From the NCBI GenBank assembly GCA_946616305.1, contig CAMOIV010000005.1, positions 1-36,059 of the forward strand: 36,059 nt of DNA, read 5' to 3'. Numbering within the stretch: position 1 is the first letter of the stretch; each line of letters begins with the position of its first letter. Both the position numbers and the translations under genes were made by a program. The stretch is from an uncultured Lachnospiraceae bacterium. Its GTDB lineage: Bacteria > Bacillota > Clostridia > Lachnospirales > Lachnospiraceae. Shown here piece by piece: positions 1 to 9,480 of this stretch. The notes beneath the pieces are model-generated. The model was not told the origin of the DNA, made no database searches, and saw only the letters and a program-made list of their open reading frames with translations.

Positions 1-23
1 ATCTTTATAAGTCATGATACGGT

Positions 24-53
24 AAGCGGTGCTTTATGCACCGCTTATTTTAT
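24..53 (+). terminator. Rho-independent terminator of an upstream gene
   Basis: AAGCGGTGC-tttat-GCACCGCTT perfect 9-bp stem followed by ATTTTATT. Confidence 0.7.
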
Positions 54-78
54 TAAGCAGCAGGGAGAATAAGGGATT

Positions 79-321
79 ATGAGACTGGACAAATATCTTA
101 AGGTTTCGCGTCTGATAAAAAGACGCACCATAGCAAACGAAGCCTGTGATGCCGGCAGGGTCATGGTGAACGACAGGGTTGCGAAAGCAGGTACGGATAT
201 CAAAGAGGGAGATACCATCGCCATATCCTTCGGAGACAAGACTGTCAGGGTCAGAGTGGTCTCCGTAGCTGAAACCGTGCGCAAAGAAGAGGCTGCACAA
301 ATGTACGAATACTTGCAATAA
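79..321 (+). CDS. rqcP: S4-domain RNA-binding protein, RqcP/YabO-like
   Basis: 80 aa, MRLDKYLKVSRLIKRRTIANEACDAGRVMVNDR S4 signature; upstream of divIC/tilS/hpt/ftsH as in the B. subtilis yabO region. Confidence 0.85.
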   Translation: MRLDKYLKVSRLIKRRTIANEACDAGRVMVNDRVAKAGTDIKEGDTIAISFGDKTVRVRVVSVAETVRKEEAAQMYEYLQ

Positions 322-380
322 ACGGGATATTATGTTAATCTGATTCTATCTTTTCCTTAAAAATGAAGGGCTGAAGGGCA

Positions 381-719
381 ATGGGAAACGAAAGAGTCAG
401 AATAAAAAAGAGCAAAGCAGCCATGTACAGGACCATCAGGCATAATAAGCCTGCTGTTTTTGCTATTCTGATAATCGTTCTGCTTTTGCTAGTGGTCATC
501 AGTGTAGACGGAAAAAGCCTCAGCGAAAAGAACAAGTCTTTACTGGAGCAGAAGAGTGTCCTGGAGGAACAGCTGAAGCAGGAGGAGCAGCGCACAAAGG
601 ATCTGGAAGAGTTCGAAAAATATACCAAAACGAAAAAGTATGCCGAGGAAATGGCAAAAAAGAAGCTGGGTCTGGTGCATGAAAACGAGATAATATTCAG
701 AACGGATGACGGTAAGTGA
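381..719 (+). CDS. divIC: Septum formation initiator (DivIC/FtsL family)
   Basis: 112 aa, single TM followed by coiled coil (EKNKSLLEQKSVLEEQLKQEEQRTKDLEE) and YAEEMAKKKLGLVHENEIIF; synteny with tilS. Confidence 0.8.
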   Translation: MGNERVRIKKSKAAMYRTIRHNKPAVFAILIIVLLLLVVISVDGKSLSEKNKSLLEQKSVLEEQLKQEEQRTKDLEEFEKYTKTKKYAEEMAKKKLGLVHENEIIFRTDDGK

Positions 720-2070
720 GATCAAAAAGCTTGTAAAAGACTATATCAAAGAACATGCCATGATATGCAAAGGGCAGACCGTAGGCGTGGCTGTTTCGGG
801 AGGTGCAGACAGTATGTGCCTTCTTTTTTTGCTGCATGAATTGAAAGAAGAGATGGATTTTGACATAAAGGCGGTTCATGTAGAGCATGGTATCAGAGGG
901 GAGGAATCAGTCCTTGATATGGAATATGTCAGGGAAACCTGTCTGGCATGGGATATACCTCTTGAGATACACAGGATCGATGTTCCTGCCGTTTCGAAGG
1001 AAACGGGGACAAGTGTGGAGGAAGCGGCCAGAAACGAAAGATACAGGATCTTTACGGACACTGAAGCAGACCGGATAGCACTGGCCCACCATAAGGATGA
1101 TATCGCGGAAACAGTGATATACAACCTCATCCGGGGCAGCGGGGTAAACGGGCTTAAGGGTATAGATCCCGTAAGAGGCCGTTATATCAGACCTTTGCTG
1201 TGTCTTACAAGAGAAGATACGGAAAAGGTCTGTAGGGAAAACGATATCCGGTATCGTACGGACAGTACCAACGAAGACACGGACATACCAAGGAACAGGA
1301 TAAGGCATAAGATCTTGCCCGAACTGATGGAGATAAATGACAGGGCCGTAGACCATATCGTGGATACTTCTTCGGACATCCGTATGATCTCGGGACATAT
1401 CCATAATGAGACCGGAAAGGCAAAGGAGAGCTGTCTCTCCTATACCAATGGCAGGTATGAACTGGACATAGAGAAATTGGACAGGCTGGATCAGGCCTTA
1501 CGATCTGCACTGATAAAGGATACCCTGATATTGGCTGCCGGCAGGGCCAGAGATATCGGCAGACGACATATAGATGCGGTTTTGGATCTGATGTGCGGCC
1601 AGTCCGGAAGGCATGTGGACCTTATATACGGCATAAAAGCCGCGAGACAATTTGGCAAACTTGTGATCTTCGGCCCGGGAAAATATGAGCCGGATGGAGG
1701 ATCAGCCCTGCCGGATGGCCCTCCTCATATAGAGTTTACGGTTCTGGATATGGCAAAGACTGATATGGAGGACATATCAAAGGGCAATAACTACACTAAA
1801 TTCATAGATTATGCTACAATAGGCGGTACTTACGACCTTGCGATAAGACACAGACAGAGCGGAGATCATATATCCATTAAAGGCGGCAGCAAGAAGATAA
1901 AGGATCTTATGATCGAAGAGAAGGTCCCCCCCGATATGCGGGATGCTCTGTATCTGGTCACGTTGGGAAGCGAAGTAGTCTGGATGATCGATACCGGCAG
2001 GATAGGAGAAAGGTTCAAGGTCACCGAGGGAACAAAACAGGTTTTGAAAATGGAGATAAAAAATGGCTGA
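706..2070 (+). CDS. tilS: tRNA(Ile)-lysidine synthase TilS
   Basis: PP-loop motif VAVSGGADSMCLL, AHHKDDIAETVIYNLIRGSG; synteny. Confidence 0.93.
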   Translation: MTVSEIKKLVKDYIKEHAMICKGQTVGVAVSGGADSMCLLFLLHELKEEMDFDIKAVHVEHGIRGEESVLDMEYVRETCLAWDIPLEIHRIDVPAVSKETGTSVEEAARNERYRIFTDTEADRIALAHHKDDIAETVIYNLIRGSGVNGLKGIDPVRGRYIRPLLCLTREDTEKVCRENDIRYRTDSTNEDTDIPRNRIRHKILPELMEINDRAVDHIVDTSSDIRMISGHIHNETGKAKESCLSYTNGRYELDIEKLDRLDQALRSALIKDTLILAAGRARDIGRRHIDAVLDLMCGQSGRHVDLIYGIKAARQFGKLVIFGPGKYEPDGGSALPDGPPHIEFTVLDMAKTDMEDISKGNNYTKFIDYATIGGTYDLAIRHRQSGDHISIKGGSKKIKDLMIEEKVPPDMRDALYLVTLGSEVVWMIDTGRIGERFKVTEGTKQVLKMEIKNG

Positions 2071-2590
2071 GAAGATCACAACAATAATTTCGGAAGAAGA
2101 GATCGATCGTAAGATAAGAGAGCTGGGGAAACAGATCAGCGAGGATTTTAAGGGTCAGGAGGTTACCCTCATATGCATCCTTAAGGGAGCAGCCACCTTT
2201 GCCTGCGATCTGGCAAAAAGGATAGAATGCCCCGTTACCATGGAATATATGCGTTGTTCCAGCTACGGCAATGAAACGGAAAGCTCCGGAGTCGTCAAGA
2301 TAACGCTGGATCTTGATGAGCCCATACGTAATAAAAACATACTTGTGGTAGAGGACATCATAGATACGGGACGCAGCATGGCATATCTCATGGAGATCCT
2401 TAAGCAGCGAGGACCCGCCCAGCTTAAGCTTTGCGCTCTGCTGGATAAGCCCGACAGGAGAGTAGCCGATGTGGATATCGACTATACCGGATTCGTGATA
2501 CCGGATAAGTTTATCGTAGGCTACGGCCTCGATTATGCACAGAAATACAGGAATCTGCCATTTATAGGCGTCGTTGACACGGGGGTATAG
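2063..2590 (+). CDS. hpt: Hypoxanthine phosphoribosyltransferase
   Basis: PRPP motif [17 protein letters not shown]; between tilS and ftsH. Confidence 0.93.
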   Translation: MAEKITTIISEEEIDRKIRELGKQISEDFKGQEVTLICILKGAATFACDLAKRIECPVTMEYMRCSSYGNETESSGVVKITLDLDEPIRNKNILVVEDIIDTGRSMAYLMEILKQRGPAQLKLCALLDKPDRRVADVDIDYTGFVIPDKFIVGYGLDYAQKYRNLPFIGVVDTGV

Positions 2591-2592
2591 CA

Positions 2593-4422
2593 TTGAGAAA
2601 TTCCAACAGAGGTTTAGGTATATATTTCCTGATCGTGGCAGCGGTGCTGCTTTTGATCTCCTTCATGTCCTCAGGTCTGAAGGTAAGGGATCCGTATAAT
2701 TACAGGACCTTTTTAGATGACCTGGAAGCAAAAAGGGTGAAGGGCGTATTGGTGTCTCCCTACGCGGAAACTCCAACGGGCGAGGTGACCGTAACGTTGA
2801 GCAACAGCGAGACGCATACCATATATGTTGCCGATATCACGGAAACGGAAAAGGAATTAAAGGAGCTTTTTCCCGGATTCGAGGAGGAAGCCGTCAAAAG
2901 AGAGAATCCCATCATAGTATACGGATTGCCCATACTGCTCACAGTGGTGGCTGTGATGGTGATCATGGCCATGATGAACTCCCAGAATGCGGGAGGTGCC
3001 GGAGGCGGCCGGATGATGAATTTCGGCAAGAGCAGAGCAAAGATGGTAGCTCCGGGGCAGACAAGCATCACCTTTAAGGATGTGGCCGGACTGGCGGAGG
3101 AGAAGGAGGATCTGGAGGAAATAGTGGATTTCCTTAAGGATCCCGGAAAGTATACCGAAGTGGGAGCGAGGATCCCCAAGGGTGTTATACTGGTAGGCTC
3201 CCCCGGAACAGGTAAAACACTTCTCGCAAAGGCGGTTGCCGGAGAAGCAGGGGTTCCCTTCTTTTCCATATCCGGTTCCGATTTCGTGGAGATGTTCGTA
3301 GGTGTAGGTGCGTCAAGAGTCAGAGACCTTTTTGAAGAGGCAAAGAAAAACTCACCCTGTATAGTGTTCATAGATGAGATAGATGCTGTGGCAAGGCGCA
3401 GAGGTACAGGCCTTGGCGGCGGACATGATGAGAGAGAGCAGACTCTTAATCAGCTGCTGGTAGAGATGGACGGATTCGGAGTAAATGAAGGCATAATCGT
3501 CATGGCTGCAACGAACAGGGTAGATATCCTGGACCCCGCCATCATGAGACCCGGAAGATTTGACAGAAAGATCGGGGTGGGAACACCGGATGTAAAGGGA
3601 AGAGAGGATATCCTGAAGGTTCATGCCAAGAACAAGCCGCTGGGAGATGATGTGGATCTGACCCAGATAGCCCAGACAACGGCGGGCTTTACGGGAGCGG
3701 ACCTGGAAAACCTGCTGAACGAAGCCGCGATAAAGGCGGCCAAAGGTGACAAATCCTATATCACCCAGGAGGATATAAAGTCCGCATTTATCAAGGTCGG
3801 CATAGGAAATGAGAAGAGAAGCAAGGTCATATCGGATGAGGAAAAGAAGATAACGGCATACCACGAGGCGGGACATGCGATCCTGTTTCATGTACTTCCC
3901 GGAGTCGGGCCTGTATACAGCATCTCCATCATACCCACGGGAATGGGAGCAGCAGGATATACCATGCCTCTTCCCGAAAAGGATGAGATGTTCAGGACCA
4001 AATCAAAAATGCTCAACGAGATCGTTGTTGATCTGGGAGGCAGGGTGGCTGAGGAGCTTATCTTCGGACCCGACGATGTGACTACCGGAGCATCCGCTGA
4101 TTTCAAACAGGCTACAAAAATGGCCAGAAGAATGGTGACCACCTATGGCATGAGTGACAAGATCGGAGTCGTGAGCTTCAATGAGGATGATGACCAGGTA
4201 TTCATCGGTCGGGATCTGGCTCACGGAAGGAGCATGTCGGAGGAAACCTTACGAGAGATAGATATCGAAGTGAAGACCATCGTGGAGGATTGTCACGAAA
4301 GAGCCAGAGCACTTATAAAGGAGCATATGGACATACTTGAAAAGACCGCTAAACTGCTCCTTGAAAAGGAAAAGATCAGCATGGATGAGTTCAATTCCCT
4401 GTGGGAGGCAGAGCCCGTCTGA
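2593..4422 (+). CDS. ftsH: ATP-dependent zinc metalloprotease FtsH
   Basis: AAA+ Walker [22 protein letters not shown] region, HEAGH zinc motif, two N-terminal TMs. Probable TTG start preceded by GGGGGT. Confidence 0.97.
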   Translation: MRNSNRGLGIYFLIVAAVLLLISFMSSGLKVRDPYNYRTFLDDLEAKRVKGVLVSPYAETPTGEVTVTLSNSETHTIYVADITETEKELKELFPGFEEEAVKRENPIIVYGLPILLTVVAVMVIMAMMNSQNAGGAGGGRMMNFGKSRAKMVAPGQTSITFKDVAGLAEEKEDLEEIVDFLKDPGKYTEVGARIPKGVILVGSPGTGKTLLAKAVAGEAGVPFFSISGSDFVEMFVGVGASRVRDLFEEAKKNSPCIVFIDEIDAVARRRGTGLGGGHDEREQTLNQLLVEMDGFGVNEGIIVMAATNRVDILDPAIMRPGRFDRKIGVGTPDVKGREDILKVHAKNKPLGDDVDLTQIAQTTAGFTGADLENLLNEAAIKAAKGDKSYITQEDIKSAFIKVGIGNEKRSKVISDEEKKITAYHEAGHAILFHVLPGVGPVYSISIIPTGMGAAGYTMPLPEKDEMFRTKSKMLNEIVVDLGGRVAEELIFGPDDVTTGASADFKQATKMARRMVTTYGMSDKIGVVSFNEDDDQVFIGRDLAHGRSMSEETLREIDIEVKTIVEDCHERARALIKEHMDILEKTAKLLLEKEKISMDEFNSLWEAEPV

Positions 4423-4479
4423 CAAACATGCACAAAAAACGATCATAAAGTTTGTAAAGATTGTATATTTTGTGCATTG

Positions 4480-4507
4480 TTGACATATCCTTGCAGTGCT
4501 ATATTAT
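4480..4507 (+). promoter_or_regulatory. Sigma-A-type promoter of the candidate small RNA
   Basis: TTGACA (4480-4485), 16-nt spacer, TATTAT (4502-4507). Confidence 0.65.
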
Positions 4508-4513
4508 AGGCGT

Positions 4514-4612
4514 ACCCCCCAATACATGATACCGTCCGTTCAGGGCGGTACCCCATAAGAAAGAAATACCTTCTCCTGAAATGGCTGATCGCGATCGGCC
4601 ATTTCTACTTTT
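4514..4612 (+). ncRNA. Candidate C-rich small RNA (or terminated leader) upstream of the tad locus
   Basis: Starts just after a strong promoter; hairpin TACCGTCC-gttca-GGGCGGTA (4530-4550), C-rich single-stranded stretches, terminal hairpin plus CTTTT. No ORF with a ribosome-binding site. Confidence 0.5.
4578..4612 (+). terminator. Intrinsic terminator of the candidate small RNA
   Basis: GAAATGGCTGATC-GC-GATCGGCCATTTC long palindrome followed by TACTTTT. Confidence 0.6.
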
Positions 4613-4622
4613 AAAAAAGTTC

Positions 4623-4651
4623 TTGACAAGAAATCCCCCAGGGTGTATTTT
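4623..4651 (+). promoter_or_regulatory. Candidate sigma-A promoter of the tad operon
   Basis: TTGACA (4623-4628), 17-nt spacer, TATTTT (4646-4651), ~70 nt before the first tad gene. Confidence 0.6.
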
Positions 4652-4719
4652 TTATTTCACTTTCAGATTATCTTTTCACGTTTCAGTGACAGATCCAATC
4701 ATTAAAAGGACAGGTAGCA

Positions 4720-5112
4720 ATGAAGGAATATCTATATCTTTTCATGCTGTTTGCCTGCGCCATGACGGACATTGTAACATATCGGATAAAGAACGTATTT
4801 CTGGCCCTTCCTTTAGGCATACTTCTCATTTGTGACCCGTCTTCGCAAAATCTTCGCGACATGCTATTGATATTTATCCTCTTTATCCCCTTTTACTGTC
4901 TGGGTATGGTCAAGGCCGGCGATATAAAACTCTTAATGGCCGCAACGGCCTTCATCGGAACAGCCTCTCTCATAGAGACAGCCGTTTATACGGTACTTAT
5001 CTCCGTCATCTCGATCATGGCATTGAGTATCAGAAATCAAACCCCCGTTCTACAGACGAAAATACCTTTCGCATTCTCATTTTTCATGGGATCATTTCCG
5101 TTTTTTATCTGA
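4720..5112 (+). CDS. Type IV prepilin peptidase (A24 family, TadV-like), copy 1
   Basis: 130 aa, multi-TM, MTDIVTYRIKN and KAGDIKLLMA catalytic Asp motifs. Confidence 0.75.
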   Translation: MKEYLYLFMLFACAMTDIVTYRIKNVFLALPLGILLICDPSSQNLRDMLLIFILFIPFYCLGMVKAGDIKLLMAATAFIGTASLIETAVYTVLISVISIMALSIRNQTPVLQTKIPFAFSFFMGSFPFFI

Positions 5113-5124
5113 AAAGGAGTGAAT

Positions 5125-6126
5125 ATGGGATCAAATGACAGAGCCAATATGGCAGTGATCTTTTCCCAGAGCGACTATCTGCTGGGATTCATGAATTACA
5201 TATATGACAGCAAAACAGGCTTTTCCTGCTTCGGTTTTACAAGCAATGACAAGCTGATGGGATTTGCCAAAGAACATGGCATATCTTTACTGCTGTCGGA
5301 TAAGGAGAGCTATGAAACAGGTGCAAAACAGATCAAGTCCGAGATCACGGTAGTTCTGGCAGACAGGGCGGAGATGGAAACATGCAAGGATGCATATGTG
5401 GTAGACATCCTGCAGCCTGTGGATGAGATCTTAAGAGAAGTCCTTTCCATAGCCTCCATGTCTGATATAAAGGTCTCCTCCGTGACTTCGGGAAACGACG
5501 GGATGGTCCATACGGTTTATTCCCCTGTAAACAGATGTCTGAAAACCACTCTCGCCATGACCTTTGCCCAGATATTATCCGAGAGAGAAGACACCATATA
5601 CATAAATTTCGAGGCGGATTCGGGTTTTTCTTCCCTTTTCATGGAAACCTACGACGGGGACCTTTCGGATCTGATGTTTTATCTGAGGGACGACGGCAAG
5701 GACAGGTTCGGCTTAAGACTTCAGAGCATAGTGAGAGAAAGCAGAGGTGTTAGGTACATACCGCCGGTCTCGGTGCCGGGAGATCTGGCCCAGATCGGAG
5801 CGGAGGAAGTGACAGAGCTTCTGCTTTGCATAAAGAGCATGGGATACAGAAATATAGTGATGGATCTGGGAACCTATATGGAGGGCTTTGAAAAGATACT
5901 TGAGGCTTCAGACAGGATATACACTCCCGTAAGACGGGACAGTATGTCACAGGCAAAACTCTCATATATGGATTCATATCTGCACTTTACGGGACATGCA
6001 GCCTTGGCGGAGAGAATGGAGCTTTTGGAACTCCCTTATTTCAAGGATATACCGTCAGTGGCGGGAGATCTTAAGAGCACGGAGCTTGGAAAGTATGCAA
6101 GAGATCTGCTGGAGAGAGAACAATGA
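5125..6126 (+). CDS. TadZ/CpaE-like MinD-family ATPase homolog
   Basis: Directly upstream of tadA; P-loop-like YSPVNRCLKTTLAMTFAQIL, YINFEADSGFSSLF. ATG 5125 preferred over GTG 5119 because AAAGGAG abuts the GTG. Confidence 0.7.
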   Translation: MGSNDRANMAVIFSQSDYLLGFMNYIYDSKTGFSCFGFTSNDKLMGFAKEHGISLLLSDKESYETGAKQIKSEITVVLADRAEMETCKDAYVVDILQPVDEILREVLSIASMSDIKVSSVTSGNDGMVHTVYSPVNRCLKTTLAMTFAQILSEREDTIYINFEADSGFSSLFMETYDGDLSDLMFYLRDDGKDRFGLRLQSIVRESRGVRYIPPVSVPGDLAQIGAEEVTELLLCIKSMGYRNIVMDLGTYMEGFEKILEASDRIYTPVRRDSMSQAKLSYMDSYLHFTGHAALAERMELLELPYFKDIPSVAGDLKSTELGKYARDLLEREQ

Positions 6127-7361
6127 AGGAAGAAAACACGGAAGTATTATCAAAGCTGAGAGAGGATGTTATCTCCAGGATAGATATGTCAAGGGATGTA
6201 TCCGATGAGGAGATACGGTCCATCATAAAGGAAGAGATCTCGGCACTGAAAAAGAAGACCTGCATAGGACTGAATGAGAGAGAAGAGTATTTCAGGATCC
6301 TTTTCAACGAGGTCAGGAGACTGGGGATACTGGAGGAACTCATAGCCGATAATTCGGTGACGGAGATCATGGTGAACGGCACAGATGAGATATTCATAGA
6401 AAAGAACGGCAGTGTATCCAAATGGGATAAGCACTTTGCCTCCGTGGATAAGTTAAGAGCAGTCATACAGCAGATAGTGGCTAAAAACAACAGAGTCGTA
6501 AACGAAGCTTCTCCCATAGTGGATGCCCGACTTGAAAACGGTGCGAGAGTAAATGTGGTAATGGCTCCCGTGGCCATAAACGGGCCCATCCTTACCATCA
6601 GGAGGTTTCCGGATGATCCCATAAGGATGAAGGATCTGATCTATTTCGGGTCCATAACCTCCGAGGCAGCTGATTATCTTAAAAATCTTGTAGCATCCGG
6701 CTACAACATATTTGTCTCGGGGGGAACCGGCTCCGGTAAAACCACCTTTCTGAACGCATTATCCGAATTTATTCCCCCTGACGAACGCATAATCACCATA
6801 GAGGATTCCGCAGAGCTGCAGATAAAGGGAATAGACAATCTGGTAAGACTTGAGACCAGAAATGCCAATGTGGAAGGCCTTAAGGAGATAACCATAAGGG
6901 ACCTTATCAAAACCTCCCTGAGAATGCGCCCGGACCGTATCATCGTGGGGGAGATCAGGGACGGAGCGGCGCTGGATTTTCTGTCGGCAGCGAATACGGG
7001 GCATGACGGCTCTCTATGTACGGGACATGCCAACAGTGCGAAGGACATGTTATCCAGGATCGAGACCATGGTACTTATGGGGATGGACCTGCCCCTCCCC
7101 GCCATACGCAGACAGATGGCTTCGGCCATAGATATCATAATCCACCTTGGAAGGCTCAGGGATAAAAGCCGGAAGGTGCTGGAGATATCGGAAATGTCAG
7201 GCCTTGAGAGGGGCGAATTCGTGCTGAATCCCATATACAGATTTATAGAGGAAGGAGAAACAAAAAGTGGACTCATTAAAGGACATCTCAAAAAAACGGG
7301 AAAGCTTGAATTTGTTGAAAAACTCAGGCGAAAAGGTCTTTATGATAAGGATCTTGTTTGA
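6123..7361 (+). CDS. tadA: Tad pilus secretion ATPase TadA/CpaF
   Basis: GGTGSGKTTFLNAL Walker A, EDSAELQI, RMRPDRIIVGEIRDGAALDFLSAANTGHDG. Confidence 0.95.
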   Translation: MKEENTEVLSKLREDVISRIDMSRDVSDEEIRSIIKEEISALKKKTCIGLNEREEYFRILFNEVRRLGILEELIADNSVTEIMVNGTDEIFIEKNGSVSKWDKHFASVDKLRAVIQQIVAKNNRVVNEASPIVDARLENGARVNVVMAPVAINGPILTIRRFPDDPIRMKDLIYFGSITSEAADYLKNLVASGYNIFVSGGTGSGKTTFLNALSEFIPPDERIITIEDSAELQIKGIDNLVRLETRNANVEGLKEITIRDLIKTSLRMRPDRIIVGEIRDGAALDFLSAANTGHDGSLCTGHANSAKDMLSRIETMVLMGMDLPLPAIRRQMASAIDIIIHLGRLRDKSRKVLEISEMSGLERGEFVLNPIYRFIEEGETKSGLIKGHLKKTGKLEFVEKLRRKGLYDKDLV

Positions 7362-8043
7362 ATGGCTGGCTATAAGCGGTGCCGCAGCATACATCTTTTA
7401 TCAAAGTATGATCCCCTTTTTCATCCTGCTGCCGGGTATCGCAGTATACGGAAGGTACCGCCTTGATCAGGAAAGAAGGGCTAAAAAGAGCCTGCTTGCC
7501 CTGCAGTTTCGTGAAAGCATCCTGTCCGTCAGTACGGCTCTGAATGCCGGATATTCCGTTGAGAACTCATTTATTGAAGCATATTACGACATGAAGAACA
7601 TGTACGGCGAAGATGCACTGATCACATCCAGGTATCGCCGGATGGTGATGAAGCTTCGGGATAATGAACCAATAGAGTACATAATCAAGGATTTTGCCAT
7701 GGAATCGGATATAGAGGATATATACGATTTTGCCAGTGTATTTGACGCTGCGAAAAAGGTGGGCGGAGACATGACTAAGATCATTAAGCGGGCAGCATCC
7801 AATATAAGTGAGAAGATAGATGTGAAAAGGGAGATCGCTACATCCGTCAGTGCCAAAAGGTATGAGATAAGAGTGATGGAGATAGTACCCTTCGGAATAC
7901 TTGCTTATCTGCAGCTGACCTCCGGTGAATTCATATCCGTCCTGTATCACAACGTGACGGGAGCAGCCCTCATGACCGGGGCACTTACGGTTTACACTGC
8001 GGGATTCATAATGGCGGAAAAGATACTGGATATCGAGGTGTAG
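7342..8043 (+). CDS. tadB: Tad pilus inner-membrane platform protein TadB-like
   Basis: T2SSF-type region LQFRESILSVSTALNAGYSVENSF...DFASVFDAAKKVGGDM. The ORF track begins at 7267, but the ATG at 7342 gives a normal short overlap with tadA. Confidence 0.8.
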   Translation: MIRILFEWLAISGAAAYIFYQSMIPFFILLPGIAVYGRYRLDQERRAKKSLLALQFRESILSVSTALNAGYSVENSFIEAYYDMKNMYGEDALITSRYRRMVMKLRDNEPIEYIIKDFAMESDIEDIYDFASVFDAAKKVGGDMTKIIKRAASNISEKIDVKREIATSVSAKRYEIRVMEIVPFGILAYLQLTSGEFISVLYHNVTGAALMTGALTVYTAGFIMAEKILDIEV

Positions 8044-8046
8044 GTC

Positions 8047-9393
8047 ATGAAGCTGTTTTATCTGCTGGCAGAAAAGATACTTATATTCCTGCCGCCTAAG
8101 GAAACGGAATATGTAAGAGAAAAACAGATGCTGATGCATCCCGGTGAATCGGGATCCAAGGTAACAAGGGAATACTATATAAAAAAGCTTGGAGACGCCA
8201 TGCTCATCGCTGTGGTCGGAGTGATCCTGTCGGTGTGCATCCTGATCGCCGACTGGAACAACAGACAGGCAATGCTTGGAAGCTCCATTCCCAGAAACGG
8301 ATACGGAGAAGGGGACAGAAGAGTACGGGTCAATGTATACACCGATGGGGAGATATATGAAAAGGACAAGGTCATCACGGTGGAGGAGAGACAGTTCTCT
8401 CAAAAGGAAACGGAAAAGGTGTTCCGTGAGACCAGAGAATGGATAGATCGGACCGTGCCCGGAAAAAACGCTTCCCTGGATCATGTGGTATACGATCTGG
8501 TTTTCCCGGAAGCCGCCGTGGATTATCCCGTAAACATAGAATGGATGACGGATAATTATGATGTACTGGACACAAACGGGAAGATACAGGAGGATTTTGA
8601 GGACGAAAAGGGGGAGAAGGTGAGGATCAGTGCAACATTGAGCTATGGAGCCAGGGAGGAAGTATACGAATTCTATGCATTGGTTTTCCCCAGATACAGA
8701 GAAGAAAAGGAGCAGCTGACCCATGATATCGACCGGATGATAGATACATACGCAAAGGCAAGTATAAGCAGCAATGAGCAGCCACTGCCGGAAAACGTGA
8801 ACGGGAGAAGTCTATCCTATGAGGAGGCTCTGCCCATGACCTGGCTGTACATCCTCTCCTGCGGGATCCTCTCCTCCGTTATCGTATACATGGGCAGGGA
8901 CAGGGAGCTTAAAAAGAAGGTGGAAAAAAGGGAGAGAGAAATGCTCCTGGATTATCCGGAGATAGTAAGCAAGCTTACTCTGCTTATAAGCGCGGGACTT
9001 ACGCTGAGGGCGGCCTTCGAGAGAGTGGCCTGTGATCATGCCGTCTGTTCCCATAAACGGAGGTCCTATGCCATGGAGGAGATGATGATAACCGTCCACA
9101 GGATGAGAAGCGGAATAAGTGAATATGAAGCATATCTGGACTTCGGTAAGAGATGCGCGGTAAAGAGATATACAAAGCTTGGGGCATTGTTCTCCCAGAA
9201 TATAAAAAAGGGAAGCGCAGGACTGCTTCAGGAACTTGAAAGAGAGGTACAGGATGCTTTTGAAGAGAGAAAAGCCAATGCCAGAAGAGTGGGAGAGGAA
9301 GCAAGCACGAGGCTTCTGCTCCCCATGGTAATGATGCTCTCGGTGGTGATGATAGTGGTCATCGTGCCGGCTTTCATGTCTTTTTCCCTATAG
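8047..9393 (+). CDS. tadC: TadC-like platform protein with a large extracytoplasmic insertion
   Basis: C-terminal T2SSF-type region (YPEIVSKLTLLISAGLTLRAAFERV...EELEREVQDAFEERKANARRVGEEASTRLLLPMVMML); position after tadB. Confidence 0.8.
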   Translation: MKLFYLLAEKILIFLPPKETEYVREKQMLMHPGESGSKVTREYYIKKLGDAMLIAVVGVILSVCILIADWNNRQAMLGSSIPRNGYGEGDRRVRVNVYTDGEIYEKDKVITVEERQFSQKETEKVFRETREWIDRTVPGKNASLDHVVYDLVFPEAAVDYPVNIEWMTDNYDVLDTNGKIQEDFEDEKGEKVRISATLSYGAREEVYEFYALVFPRYREEKEQLTHDIDRMIDTYAKASISSNEQPLPENVNGRSLSYEEALPMTWLYILSCGILSSVIVYMGRDRELKKKVEKREREMLLDYPEIVSKLTLLISAGLTLRAAFERVACDHAVCSHKRRSYAMEEMMITVHRMRSGISEYEAYLDFGKRCAVKRYTKLGALFSQNIKKGSAGLLQELEREVQDAFEERKANARRVGEEASTRLLLPMVMMLSVVMIVVIVPAFMSFSL

Positions 9394-9398
9394 ATAGG

Positions 9399-9456
9399 GC
9401 ATAGAGCGCCCGGGCGCTTATGCATATATGTGATATCCGGGTTTCACCGGGGTATC
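9399..9456 (+). promoter_or_regulatory. Two consecutive RNA hairpins between tadC and the flp pilin gene
   Basis: GCATAgAGCGCC-CGG-GCGCTtATGC inverted repeat (9399-9423) and GATATCCGG-gtttca-CCGGGGTATC (9432-9456); no T-tract. Confidence 0.55.
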
Positions 9457-9480
9457 CGTAATAATTGAAAGAAAGGAGGG

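Noticed and set aside
2021-2593. 190-aa minus-strand ORF opposite hpt
   Set aside because: Antisense shadow of a conserved housekeeping gene.
4581-4835. 84-aa plus-strand ORF
   Set aside because: Starts inside the terminator stem of the candidate sRNA and overlaps the prepilin peptidase in another frame; no SD.
7567-8724. 385-aa minus-strand ORF opposite tadB/tadC
   Set aside because: Shadow ORF of high-scoring plus-strand genes; Cys/His/Tyr-rich composition typical of antisense translation.
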